Below are positions 1-10,350 of a stretch of 32,392 bases of DNA, piece after piece. The notes below the pieces were generated by a model, which did no database searches, was not told the origin of the DNA, and saw only the letters and a list, made by a program, of their open reading frames with translations. The stretch lies in contig MNCI01030614.1 of assembly GCA_015680685.1 (NCBI GenBank), forward strand, positions 1 through 32,392. Direction: 5' to 3'. Both the position numbers and the translations under genes were made by a program. The stretch is from Gnetum montanum. Lineage: Eukaryota > Streptophyta > Gnetopsida > Gnetales > Gnetaceae. Each line of letters opens with the position of its first letter. Position 1 is the first letter of the stretch.

Positions 1-533
1 GCTGCTTATCTTGGAGGATGTCGTCCAAAGATGCGTCCATCTGAGTGGTGAAGCACAACAGTGTGCTGAAATGGTTGCTCAGGTGTGCCCACCCACTCAA
101 CTTTGCACATTTCTTCCCGACACGCATCTAACCTTAATCCTTGTTTCCTTCTTCCCCACCACCCAGTTCCCATACGTAGCATTCACATACGCAAATCTTC
201 ATTTTTCATACACGCTAGCAGAGATATCGCAGAAAGTGATGCGCAACGCTCCTTTCGCACGCATTCCTGCTACAATTTGTAATAGAGATATCTCAGATTG
301 ACGCGCTACACTCCTCTGAAAGCATTCCTGTTGACATAAATAATCACACCGTATGCATCTTCCCCGAACCTATTCCTGGTTACACCCTTCTGCCTCTCAT
401 ACTCGCCAGCCCTCCTTTTACGTAAACAGACCAACACCTGAGTAGTCATGAATGCACGTTGTTCTTGCTTTTACCAATCCAGTGTTTCGCATTCTTTGTC
501 GACGTTTTTCAGGTAAGCCCTCTAACCGTCAAC
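1..533 (+). other. Gene-free 3' flank upstream of a polypurine tract
   Basis: No supportable gene. The last ~90 bases resemble 24370-24429: both have a gtttcg(c/t)attctttg(t/c)cgacg-like stretch shortly before an identical purine tract. I infer that this is the 3' untranslated end of a plus-strand element whose LTR starts at 547. The rest is C/T-rich and does not align by eye with the matching stretch upstream of 24430. Open frames here are short and resemble nothing I know. Confidence 0.45.
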
Positions 534-542
534 AAAGAGGGG
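534..542 (+). other. Polypurine tract before plus-strand LTR
   Basis: AAAGAGGGG, followed four bases later by TGAAACACC, the expected TG start of an LTR. The same nine bases with the same downstream context occur at 24430-24438. From family knowledge, this tract primes plus-strand DNA synthesis and marks the junction between internal region and 3' LTR. Confidence 0.65.
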
Positions 543-612
543 CCATTGAAACACCGTGAAAATTACGAGTCGACCTCAGGCAAAGATTCGTAATTTCAGC
601 GAGAACGCGCCT

Positions 613-852
613 CGAATTTGTCTAAGGACAAGTTTACGCTCTATCACGCACGGCAGCGTGATGAGCGTAATAAGCTCCAAGACAGTTAAAGGCGAATTTG
701 TCTAAGGACAAGTTTACGCTCTATCACGCACGGCAGCGTGATGAGCGTAATAAGCTCCAAAACAGTCAAAGGCAAATTTGCTCAAGGACAAGTTTACGCT
801 CTATCACGCATGGCAGCGTAATGAGCGTAATAAGCTCCAGGACAGTTAAAAG
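613..852 (+). repeat. Three 80-bp tandem units with internal hairpin
   Basis: Units begin at 613, 693 and 773 and are about 90% identical by eye. Each contains TCACGC-(6 nt)-GCGTGA, a 6-bp stem, followed by TGAGCGTAATAAGCTCC. They lie in the U3 of the plus-strand LTR, where such repeats often act as enhancers; any role here is inference. Confidence 0.9.
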
Positions 853-983
853 AAAAATCCAGAGAAACGCGACGGGATGGCACTTGTTCTCGCAACGCTT
901 GAACAACTGATCTTTACGCGTGTTACGCGGCGGTGCGTGCTCGTGCGTAAGTCAAAATGCAAACACGCGCTCACTACGCTTCG

Positions 984-1073
984 TCACGCACAGCTGCGTG
1001 ATGAGCGTAAGTTACGCTTTGATTACAGTCCCCCCCGAGTTACATTTATGTTGCGTCACGCACAGTTGCGTGA
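984..1073 (+). repeat. Two 7-bp hairpins related to the 80-bp units
   Basis: TCACGCA-cagc-TGCGTGA at 984-1001 and TCACGCA-cagt-TGCGTGA at 1056-1073, each followed by TGAGCGTAAG as in the 80-bp units. These look like diverged, dispersed members of the same repeat. Weaker relatives (GAGCGCAAATGC, ACGAGCGTG) continue to about 1205. Confidence 0.85.
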
Positions 1074-1297
1074 TGAGCGTAAGCGCGTTGTTGTTACACC
1101 TAGGCTGCGCTCATATACGCAACACAACGCAAATGAGCGCAAATGCAGCCGAGACACGCCTATCATGAGCCTGCTCTTTACACGCACAGCACGCAAACGA
1201 GCGTGTTGTGCATAGTCGCAGTTCGACTTAAAAGAATCGTGTCAACAGGATCCGCGACATTCGGGCCCACATCATTAGGGTTGCGCAGGTCACGGCC

Positions 1298-1305
1298 TAT
1301 AAATA
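1298..1305 (+). promoter_or_regulatory. TATA box of plus-strand LTR
   Basis: TATAAATA in the context GGCCTATAAATACCCC, about 750 bp into the LTR. The second plus-strand LTR has the same box in nearly the same context at 25398-25405. It would drive transcription rightward into the spliced gene at 2160-3620. Confidence 0.7.
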
Positions 1306-2159
1306 CCCCAGCTGACAAATACACAAGGGGGAGGATGAGGATAAAAAAAAAGAAGAGATTTGGAGAGTTAGCGAGTGGACAAGTTAACAAACCAGAGCAC
1401 CAGAGCACTTATCGTTTTTTGGCTGGCAGCAGATCAAGAGGACAAGAGCATTTTCTGAGCAAGGAAGCACTTATCGCCTTGAACAGAGAAACAAGAGCAA
1501 CCTTTTGGTTATCGCTGCAAACACCATCCTTTAGAAAAAACAGAACATAGCGCGCCTGAGCCCTAACAGCAGATCTACCCGAAGTAAGAAGCGGAACGGG
1601 AATTGTAGAGTCGTCTCGCCCAGTTAGCAGGTTCTATCGTTCAAAATATCGACAGACTTCAGAGCTTGACCATTCCTGCACCTAAGATTTTGCCTACAAG
1701 GTAGATCAGACTTCTGTCCAGATAGTTTTCTTGTTGTTTTGTGCTTATTTTGTATCCAGTTGTTGGGGGTCTTCTCCCATTGTAACTTAATATGCACACA
1801 AGCATACATCCGATTCAGCATTGAAACATAGATCTTTGATCTTTGCGACGTGCACGTTTTCTTTCTCTCTCGATCAGCATCTTTTTGGCGTTTTGGCGTT
1901 ATCTTCGTCGTGATCCACCTAAGTCGTTGTCTTCCCATTTCACGATCGCTCATACCAAATCATGGCACACAAAATCCATAATCATCATCGCTTTTACTGA
2001 CCTGTAAGTCCCTGCCTGATCGACAAGACCATTCAGGGCACCGCGGATTCGTTTTTCCAGCTTAGCCCTCGCACGGATCCATGGTTAAAACTGCCTACGT
2101 TGGAACATCCGTCGGTATTTCCAGCTGCCGATGTTTTCCGTCGTTACAAGACTGAACTG

Positions 2160-3620
2160 GTGGATGACTAGAGTCGTGTCGATGAAATGTTCAGTAGCTT
2201 CCTTAAGGGAAAACTAGACTTGGGCAAACCCCCAGAAGGGGACAAAGAACAGGGTATGTTTTCTTTTATTTTGTTATTCTATTATGTTACTTTGTGAGTT
2301 GTTGTTTTATGGTGTTTTTCTTTTATTTTTTCATCGCTTTCAGATGTAGGTAGTGAAACCAGAACGATGTGGCTAGACGTGCCCATGAAAATGGTTCCCC
2401 TTCATGTTCCCCCTGAAAGGACCACGAAGGCTAGTCCGTCTCGCAATCATGGGCCATTTACTTGGACAGAGATGCCAAGTCAAATGGATTTTGTGGCTGG
2501 TATCGCTAAGGAAGTTGCTGAATGAATTTAAGAAGTCCACCCTGAGATAGGTGTATATGTTTCAAGTTGTTTGCAACTTTAGAGTTTCACACCCTATTTT
2601 TGTCATTTTAGCATTTGTTCTTTTCATGTGCATAGATGCCAAACTGAGGTGGGATCCTTCTGAGAAAATTAGCATAGAGAGTTTGCCCACACTATCCCCA
2701 GAAGTCGAGCAGGTGCCAAGGCCAGTTTATGATGAAGTGGCGGAAGGTCTCGTTCACAACGCCAAATCACTGTGGACCTGTAGGCGTTCCATCGAACAGT
2801 TGTGGTTGCAGATTCAAACAAAGGAGAAGGAAGTTTCCGAGTTGTTAGTTGAGCGTGACAATCTCAAGGCTCGGTATGAGTTCACCTCTGCTAAACTAAG
2901 TGGTGATCGCTCTTGGCGGACTTCCGAGGTTACATATACTAGATATTGGAATCTACCAAATCGCCATGCGTCACTGACACGAAGACTAGCAGAGCGTAAG
3001 GCCCAGGTGGATCTGCTAAACCTCAAGTGCCAAGATTGAAAATATTTTGCTTCCAAGGTACGCAAATGGGGTCAGGATGAAAAGAACCACAAGCATCATT
3101 ATAAGAAATCATTGAAATAGGTGTCTATTGAAAAGAGTAAGCTTGAGATGTTTGTGGAGGGTCTGGGTCTGCGCTCTGCATTCGATACGTTTGCTCAGAA
3201 CAAAACTATTTAGATGGAGTTGCCTACAAGGGTGATTACAACTACTTCTAGGGAGGTGTCGGTGGGTGAATTCCCTTTAAAGCATCCTACCTGGTCAGCT
3301 GTTGACAAGGGGAAGGCCTTGGCAGATGTCGACCTAGGTCTTGATGGGACCGACTGGACTAGTGTCTTAGAAGAGGAAATCCTTCGCCGACTGGAATTCG
3401 GCTTAGGGGGATCCCCTAAGGTAAGCATTTTGTTATTATGAACTTCGTTCGCTGCACATTGTTTGAAATTTTGTCTTTCTCTTGTTCTTACGTTGATTGT
3501 CTCCTTTTGCATTTTCAGGATCAAGGTGGTGACGATGTCTACGAAGCTGGTCCCAGTGAAGCGGGGGCCCATGATGCCAGCAGGTCTAAAGAGGATGATC
3601 CTCCTGCCCCTAATGTTTAG
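2160..3620 (+). pseudogene. Spliced gene opposite gag-protease, copy A (coiled-coil part)
   Basis: The reading frame runs through four inferred exons: ~2160-2253, 2344-2550, 2636-3420 and 3519-3620. They are joined by GT-AG introns 2254-2343 (gtatgt...ttcag), 2551-2635 (gtgtat...catag) and 3421-3518 (gtaagc...ttcag). Codon phase is kept across all three. The product is hydrophilic: a coiled coil in exon 3 (SLWTCRRSIEQLWLQIQTKE region), a motif WTSVLEEEILRRLEFGL near its end, and an acidic C-terminus. It matches the minus-strand gene at 15032-18880 (LPTLSPEV versus MPTLSPDV; WTSVLEEEI versus WVDILTEEI), including two intron positions. The N-terminal transposon-like domain of copy B is missing; a plus-strand LTR abuts instead. 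Stops at 2169, 2523, 2529, 3037, 3118 and 3211 break it. Function unknown. Confidence 0.6.
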
Positions 3621-3878
3621 CTTTTGTTATGAAATTATTCTAACTCCAATTTATATGGGAATTGTAAATCGAGATGAATGAAACCAGTTAACTCTTGTAC
3701 TTGTACATCATTTCATGTATAAAATTTTTTTGTTGATTTTGAGTTTAATTGCAAACACGACACGAGAATGTAAAATGTTTTGGTTTGTTTTTGTGGTTTA
3801 AGTGTAATGTGCAAATGTAATTATAAGTCGGAGTATAATGATAAAAGAAAGAGGAAAACAAAATATAAGTGGATGATC

Positions 3879-4196
3879 TAGTTTAAAGCCATTTCGGGCC
3901 AGATTCGTGCTAGTTTAAGGCCATTTCGAGCCAGATTTGTACTAGTTTAAGGCCATTTCGGGCCACATGCGTAGTTTAAGGTCATTTCGGGCCCAGCGTA
4001 AGCGAGGAATGCTTCGAATGACACGGGTGGATTTCTCGGTTGACCGACCATTTTTGATCATGGCTAGTTTTATGTCGTTGCGGACATGATAGTTTAACGT
4101 CATTCCGAACTTGGAATGTAGTTTTATGTTGTTTTGGACTTGTTGTAGTTTAACGTCATTTCGGACAGGTTGTAGTTTAACTTCATTTCAAACCAT
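3879..4196 (-). repeat. TTAAACTAG array A (about 9 degenerate units)
   Basis: On the minus strand the units read roughly CCGAAATGRCCTTAAACTA, at irregular spacing of 25-35 bp with one longer gap near 4000-4060. The array separates the 3' end of the plus-strand spliced gene from the 3' end of minus-strand gag-protease. It is oriented like the gag-protease strand, as are the arrays at 14594, 19100, 23199 and 26692. Confidence 0.85.
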
Positions 4197-4229
4197 TTTG
4201 TTTTTTGTTATTTATTGATTTAGTAATTT

Positions 4230-5440
4230 TTTGATTTTTCGCATTTTTACGTTGGGAGTAGAGTTAGCAGGTATGATTCTATATTCAGCGTCCCCTTTGC
4301 TGATCACGTTGAATGGTAATTCAGCCCAAGGGACATCTGATGGAATTGTTCCCGCGTTAGTGTTTTCTTACGTTTCTGCATGTGTCTCGATTTCTGTGTC
4401 AGTTGTAGTTACTAGGTGAGGTTTCGTATGTACAATGTCTGGCCTGAGTATTTCTATTTTGGGTGGGTTTTCTTCTGTGTTTAAAGGATTACCGCTTACC
4501 TGTTGTTGTTCATTTATGTCACGTTGTCTAGGCTCTTCAAGCTTAACCTCTGAGCCTTGGTCTGTGTCTATGTATGATGAGATGATGGGTGTAGCAGCCT
4601 CCCTATGTATGATGATTTCACCACACCTTCATAAGGTAGATGAATCTCTTGGTGTATAGGGGATGAGACCGCTTTCAGTTGGGCTAACCAGGGCCTTCCT
4701 AATATTAGGTTGAATCCTGGCATCTCATCGATTACTACGAAGTCGACGGATGTGGGGAATTGGTCCCCTACTATGAAGTCTAAGGTCACGGTGCCTTTGA
4801 CTATCACGCGCGATCTGCTAAATGATTTCAAGCATGTGGTGGTAGTTGATCTGATTTGCTCTATTAGCCCAAGTTGTTCGATGATGGGATATGGGACTAC
4901 ATTTGTGGCAGCTCCATCATCTACGTGGACCCTATGTATGTGGAATTGGTTTACTCTTATTGTTATAAACATAGGGGCTGTTGTTATCTCCCCTATTTTC
5001 TTATCCACCTTGATGTTATCATTATGGAAACTTAATGGTTTGGAAGTTGACCCTTGAGGCGAGTACATCACCGCATGAATTGAAGGTTCATTTGGAGGCA
5101 AGTCCTTGCTTACTGGGATAGATGTTAACATGTGCACCAAAGCTTCGCGATGTGTTTGGGATGTTAAAACTAGGTCATATAAGCTCAGTGACGTATTATT
5201 TTGCTTGAGCGCTTGTGTGACCTGTGTTAAGGCTGTTGCTAGGTCTCTACTGTTGGGTGCGTGTTTATCGACAGTGACTTGGTCCATTGGGCCCAATAGT
5301 TTTATTTCTTGCATTGTTGGTTTATCATTTTTTTTGGAATTTTTGATTCGGGCGTATCATGTTTTCTGGATGATTCCCCCTCGTGGCCTATGTTTGGTTT
5401 GTGGTTAGGTTGTGTCATGGGTATTGCACTTAATGGAGTA
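4230..5440 (-). pseudogene. Retropepsin-like aspartic protease region, copy A
   Basis: The main open frame is 4568-5314 (248 aa). The catalytic motif is in HRVHVDDGAATNVVPYPI, matching the D-[ST]-G type active site with Asp-Gly-Ala, followed by the flap-like GTVTLDFIVGDQFPTSVDFV and GFNLILGRPWLAQL. The latter is the conserved ILGRPWL ending of plant gypsy proteases. From family knowledge it would cleave the Gag-Pol polyprotein. Downstream, in another frame, a tail with WAELPF and YRIIPANSTPNVKMRK ends just before the repeat array; similar tails occur in copies B and C. RT does not follow. The frame is broken after 4568. By eye it is about two-thirds identical in protein to copy C and a little less similar to copy B. 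Confidence 0.8.
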
Positions 5441-5559
5441 GGTTTAAGAGGTCCTAAGGCTAGCCGTTGACGCTCCTTTTCCAGGCATTCGCATGTAAGC
5501 CTGTCTGCTAAGCTTTCTCGTGTGTGACGCGGGGGCGTGGTTGGTTTTGAGGCCTCAGG

Positions 5560-8458
5560 TTATCTTGGGATTCGTACTATGTATGGAGTCGGGTGGGGTT
5601 GCAGTTGGACGGTCCCTTGTGGTTGGGTGCCAGACTGGCTAGGCACCTTGATGACATAAGGACTGGGTTTACTTTGCTTTTGTGAGGTGGAGGATTGGTA
5701 ATCATTAGGACTTTCAGGTGTCCTAACGATGTATGGGGTTGGTTTAGGCAGAGGTTGGACCTCTGCTGTTGCGACTACGGGTGGCACTCAGACTACATAA
5801 GGGGCAGGCCGAGCAGATTGGTGGGTTTACGGTAGCAGTGATAGAAGGTACGCGTACCACGTATGGTTTTTCGTGGGTCGTGGTGTTAGATGTTGCTACA
5901 GTGGGGTGTATGCGGACAACATATGGCTGCTGCGGGGCGTATGATGATTGAGGCATAGATGTTGATGCAGTGGGAGGAATACGTACTACAAATGGCTTGT
6001 TAGGCATTTGTTGTTCATGGTCAGAGTAGACAGTGTTAATGCTCGGTGTTTCAGGTTCGTTATCTAGGTAGATTGTGTTAATAACGTACGGTGCCTCTTT
6101 GGTATTTAGACGATCTTTGTAGATACCCATAGCCTGGTTCTGTGGTTGGACCAGGTTGGCCTCATCAAAAGTGATTTAGCCTCCATTGATCATTTGTTGT
6201 ATGTCTTGTTTCAGGTTGAAATAGTAATCCATGCCATGCCCATTACGTTGGTGATAGTTGTAGAAGCGATCCATTCTAAAACCTTTTGGTACTAGGGGCT
6301 CATCCGGCGTTGCTAGGCTTGGGTTCTAAACCAATTGACAGAATTGATCATGTCTCTGGATAGCAGCAGGGAATAATTGTTTGTGTTTCATTAACCCGAC
6401 CTTCAGGAGTTGGTCAAACAACTGTGATGGTTTCATAGGTAGTGGTCTGTATTGGGAGGGTTCTTTCCTCTCAAAGTTTCTTGTACGGTTTGGTGTTGGG
6501 TTCTGTGATGAGGATGACTCTGGTGCGGTCGCAGGAGTGGGTTTAGTGTAATTAGTAGGGGCAACAAGCGGTTTACTTTGTTGTCCCATGTTTGCTTGCT
6601 GTGTTTCTGCCAACGCTGCTATAGTTTTTTTAGCCTTTTCTTTATCTTTTTTACTGTGTTGATTCTTAAAGGCTAAATATGCAGGATCGTGGCTATTTTG
6701 GGCCGCCTCCTCTATGTTTTTAATCTGTACAAAGGCTTGATTAAGGTTACGCACATTAAGATAATATAACTTGGATTTGAAGAAGTCATTGATAGACCCC
6801 TTTAGAATAGTGAGCAAATATGTCTGGGGAATCGGCTCGTGTAGCTCATTGAGAGTAGCACTCCACCTTTGGATGAATTTTTGTACAGGTTTAAGGGTGC
6901 TTGTTTGACTTGTATAAGACTGTCAAGTGTCGCTTCAAGTTTCAAGTTATACTTGAACCTGGTAGCGAATTGATGTAACAACTCCTCTAGAGAAAATATC
7001 GAGTTTCTTGGTAAGGCCCGATACTAATCAAGTGCTCTCCCTACGAGAGACATAGGGAACACTCGCAAAATGGTGTGTGGCCATGCCTGAAGTAATGCAC
7101 ATTCGAGTCTAAATGTTATAAGGTGAGCATTGGGGTCCGTTTCCCCATTATATTTAGTTAGCGTGGGCAATGATACACCTTTGGGTAAGGTTAGGGGTGG
7201 AACGGAAGAGCTGATGGGGTCATCGTGGTAAAAGTCCACTACCTTCAACTCTTCATCAGTGGCCGTCTTAAGGCGTTTGACCTCGTCAGTTAGTTCCTGC
7301 ATTAGNGGCCGTCTTAAGGCGTTTGACCTCGTCAGTTAGTTCCTGCATTAGTTTCTTAGCATTACCCCAGTCTTGGGTGCTAGGTGAGATGGCAGCTTGG
7401 GGATGTTGTAGGGTGTACATGTTAGAGTGTTGGATAGTAGGTTGGAAGGCTAAAAGCTGTGTAGTTGGCAGTTGTACTTGTGGAATATTTATAGAGGGTG
7501 GTATCAGAGGTGGCATATTGTAGGCGGGGGGTTGCTATTATTGTGGTTGTATTTTGAGGATGTTGACCGGTGGAATTGTGTGAGGGGGTTGATGTGGTTG
7601 AGCACCAATCGCTACCCATTGCCTGGTCATGTTTTGCGTAGGAATCCCCTGAACTTGTTGGATTATAGCGGTAAAAGGGGCTCTGTGAGTTTGGACCTGG
7701 GGGATATAGTGGGCAGACATAGATGCTAGTATCACATGTGGCATCCCAATCACGTGGGGTGGGAAGGTCACTCCTACATTGTTTGGAGGGGGTTGCATTT
7801 GTAAGGACGGGGGTGTCGTGGCTACGGAAGGAATTGCAAGGGGAAGCGTGTTGACTTGAACATCGGTTGGTGGAGGAATGGGGATGAGAGCGGCTGCGTC
7901 TTGTTGAGGCACCTGTGCTTGCGTGATTCCGAATGGCTGAAGGGATGTAGTTTTTCCCGTGAATGGGTGAAATAGCAGGTTTATATAAGTTTGTGGGCTA
8001 AGGGTGTGGTATGAGTCTTCATGCTCATATTGGGCAACAAACTCATCTTCCTCTTCCGATTGAGGATTTACTACAGGCTGATCTAGTGACTGCCTCCTTT
8101 GCAGGAGGAGTTGTGTGATGAGCTTAGAGTAAGGCTCTGGAACAGGGATGATATCATACAGGGAAGGAATGAACTCCTTCCCTCCCCTGTAGAAAAGTTT
8201 GTATTACCTTTTAACTTCTATTTCGACTCAGTCCACAGCTAGGCCGGCTTGTATTTTCACGCATATGAAGTTGTACTGGTCTTGAGTTATGGTGTTGGAC
8301 GATGGGTTCCTCCCTTGCAACCTAAGAGACCGACGGGGCCCCATTGTGGGTTGTGCTACGGGTTGTTGAACGACCATGGTTCCTACAAGGTCTGTGACCT
8401 GGGTGGTTGTAGCGGTGGTGTTTGCGGTGTTCATGACGAGTAGTTGAGAATATGACAC
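5560..8458 (-). pseudogene. Gag polyprotein, copy A (with PYVVRIP-repeat linker)
   Basis: The start is ATG at 8458 (minus); a SLRLQG...YNFICVKIQAGL block near the N-terminus matches copy B (SLRIQN...YSFLCVKVQANL). A Pro/Gln/Thr-rich stretch follows (~7400-7912). Then comes the Gag core (~6326-7302) with KYNGETDPNAHLITF and FATRFKYNLKLEATLDSLI, a Lys-rich region, and a degenerate zinc knuckle (NYHQRNGHGMDYYFNLKQDI, ~6170-6260). Last is a linker (5560-6130) with about six P-[YF]-[VI]-[VI]-[RK]-[IV]-type repeats. From family knowledge, Gag forms the particle and binds RNA. Breaks: a stop at 7024-7026 where copy B has Trp, a frameshift between ~6820 and 7020, another near 5790, and an apparent frameshift at 7306 that is probably an assembly artefact. 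Confidence 0.8.
7261..7351. repeat. 45-bp exact duplication flanking an N (likely assembly artefact)
   Basis: Bases 7261-7305 and 7307-7351 are identical over 45 bp and separated by a single N at 7306. The 46-bp insertion shifts the Gag frame; without it the frames on both sides agree. A joined contig overlap is the simplest reading. Confidence 0.9.
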
Positions 8459-9171
8459 AGTGAAGGGATATGGAATTAGTGTACTTAGTGCGGCGTAAAC
8501 CTACGTTCATGGCGTACAACGTATAGACTGGGTCTCAGCGTATAGGCTTCAACGACCCGTGTATAGTGACAGTGTAGAGAATCTACGACGTAAAGCGTAG
8601 TGTATACGCTAAGCAGCATATATAGCGTCAACATGCAGTGTAAACAGGGTTACAGCGTATAGAGTGTAGCATATACAGACGGCAGCGTAAAAGAGTTTAC
8701 GGCATAGGATGTTCAGCGTAAACTTAGCGTTGGCATAGACAGCATAGACAGAGTCTTGTGTGTAGCGTAGGCAAAGTCTACAGTGTAAAGTGGGCAACAT
8801 CAGCGTATAGTGTAGACAAGGTCTACAGCGTATAGCAGACAACGTATGTTAAGCAACATAAATAGAGTTGTGTGTGCAGCATAGACAAATTTTGCAGCGT
8901 AAAGCGTGCAGCGTATATTCGGCAGCGTAGACGTTGGGGGTTTTGTAGGCAGAATCAGCGTATGGTTAACAGCGTAGATGCTGGGAGACTTGCAGATGGT
9001 AAATTTTAAACGGAGCAGCGTAGACGCTCAACAGCGTAGACGCTGGATAGTTGGCAGACTGAGTTTTAAACTGAGAAGCCTAAACATTGGGAGGTTTGCA
9101 AAAAAGGGTCGGCATGTACTCAACAGCGTAGATGCTGAGAGCTCTGAAGCACAACAAGTTTTAGGAAGAGG
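8459..9171 (-). other. Leader of gag copy A, rich in short GCGTA repeats
   Basis: This non-coding stretch lies between the primer-binding site and the gag ATG on the minus strand. It is packed with dispersed short motifs AGCGTAKA and AGCGTATAG on the plus strand, spaced irregularly every 15-40 bp. They share the GCGTA core with the palindromes in the adjacent U3. No credible ORF is present. Confidence 0.6.
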
Positions 9172-9188
9172 CCCTCCTTCTAGCGCCA
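9172..9188 (-). other. Primer-binding site, unit A
   Basis: The minus strand reads TGGCGCTAGAAGGAGGG (17 nt), starting with the TGG expected from pairing with a tRNA CCA end. It lies just downstream of the minus-strand LTR U5 and about 700 bp before the gag ATG. The sequence type fits plant Tat elements; I do not assign the tRNA with certainty. A diverged counterpart is at 30910-30926. Confidence 0.75.
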
Positions 9189-9771
9189 ATTTCTATACCA
9201 TCCGAAATTGTCGGTCTTCGGCTGGAAGGAAACAGAGACATGGAGATATCTGGACATGCACAGAAGACCCTACCTTCGCCTGAGGGAGAGCTGGAACGGA
9301 TGAAGGCAGAGTACCTTGAGTGGTCCGCACGTGGATCAGGCAAGGATTTCCCCAAACGTACACTGAGGTGCTATACGCTAGGTTATACGTGAATGACGTA
9401 ACAAGTGTAAACAGTGTAACTGATGCGAATGGAGTGTAAACGTAAAAGAGCGTAAACAGAATACATGCAACAATTAATGCAAACTCTAACAGATTTTAGG
9501 AAGAAAATGTAACAATGGTATTTCAAAATGAGAGTTACAATGAACCGGTCTAACGCAGTTGTGGCTTTGACATAAGGCAGACGAAAAGCCCTGGTGGATG
9601 CAGGGATGACTGTGGGCTGGTTCACACTGTAAGCACAGTGTAGAGGTTGTATGCTCAGCATACAGGGTTGTCTAGCGTACAAGATTCTCTGCTCTGGTTC
9701 TCAGCGTCTCTGTTTTTCTCTCCGGCTTGTTTAGAATTGCTGACTGTCCTCGGGCTAGTGAAAAATTGGGG

Positions 9772-9779
9772 TTTTTATA
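9772..9779 (-). promoter_or_regulatory. TATA box of minus-strand LTR, unit A
   Basis: The minus strand reads TATAAAAA in CTGTATAAAAACCCC, about 590 bp before the primer-binding site. The corresponding box of unit C (31454-31461) is about 530 bp before its site. It would drive gag-protease leftward. Confidence 0.6.
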
Positions 9780-9856
9780 CAGGTTTAGGGTGACACGTGG
9801 CACGTTGACCGGGTGCGAAAAAATAAAGTTTACAAGTGTACATGTTACATTTGCTG

Positions 9857-10350
9857 GGCGTATACGTTGTATAAGGTGGGCGTATACGCTATGGATGCTG
9901 GGTGTATACGCTGGGTGTATATGCTGATGATTGCTGGGCGTATACGCTACATGCTACATTTGCTAGGCGTATACGCTATGGATGCTGGGTGTATACGCTG
10001 GGCGTATACGTTGATGATTGTTGGGCATATACACTGATGGATGCCGAGCGTATATGTTGGGCATATATGCTGATGGTTGCTCTGTTTGTGTGAGTTGCTG
10101 CCTTGTACCAAATCTTACTCTGTAGTGTTGTTTCCATCTTCAGGGATTGCATGTCGTGTGTATTCATTAGTTCTACCTATTGAGTGTATTGGTGAGGTGT
10201 GTACGCTGGTTGTGTACGCTGTGAACATCGGGCGTATACGCTGAGAATGTTGGGCGTATATGCTGTAGATATGAACTTGAGCGTATACGCTGGGCATATA
10301 CACTGAGAATGTAAACTTGGGCATATATGCTGGGTGTATACGCTGAGAAT
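9857..10350. repeat. About 17 copies of a GGGCGTATACGCTG palindrome
   Basis: Copies cluster in two blocks, ~9857-10074 (11 copies) and ~10228-10350 (6). The core GCGTATACGC is a perfect 10-bp palindrome; variants change C/T and G/A (GTGTATACGC, GCATATACAC). Within the first block a larger unit of about 109 bp repeats (TACATTTGCT at 9846 and 9955). Located in the U3 of the minus-strand LTR. Confidence 0.9.

Larger units (their letters stand above)
547..2138 (+). mobile_element. Plus-strand LTR, copy 1 (U3 with repeats, TATA, U5)
   Basis: It starts TGAAACACC right after a purine tract. U3 (547 to ~1290) contains three 80-bp tandem units and several hairpins, the TATA box is at 1298-1305, and U5 reaches about 2138. 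The U5 part around 2006-2075 (AAGTCCCTGCCTGATC, then CCAGCTTAGCCCTC) is clearly related to 25985-26060 on the same strand. On the opposite strand it is related to ~9270-9350 and more weakly to ~31020-31100. A short hairpin, CGTCGG...CCGATG at 2110-2132, sits at the presumed LTR end. The 3' boundary is an estimate, because the primer-binding site here is too diverged to fix it. An inverted repeat AAATTACGA/TCGTAATTT at 560-568 and 588-596 lies close to the 5' end. Confidence 0.6.

Noticed and set aside
11-301. Open frame of 96 codons on the plus strand
   Set aside because: Low-complexity content, no recognisable motif, overlapping open frames in two phases, and position in a presumed 3' untranslated flank.
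613-852. Possible CRISPR-like array
   Set aside because: The 80-bp units are contiguous tandem copies with no unique spacers, in a plant retroelement LTR.
877-1215. Open frames over the U3 repeats
   Set aside because: The frames follow the GCGT-rich repeats and encode repeated HAQLRDER-like strings created by the DNA repeat.
2139-2157. Primer-binding site after the first plus-strand LTR
   Set aside because: CCGTCGTTACAAGACTGAA is too diverged to call on its own; only the counterpart at 26121 is listed, with low confidence.
4710-5408. Plus-strand frames over the protease of copy A
   Set aside because: Shadows of the minus-strand protease frame, which has clear motifs.
9161-9355. Minus-strand open frame similar to one at 30792-31103
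   Set aside because: The similarity is explained by homologous LTR U5 and primer-binding-site DNA; both frames cross the primer-binding site.
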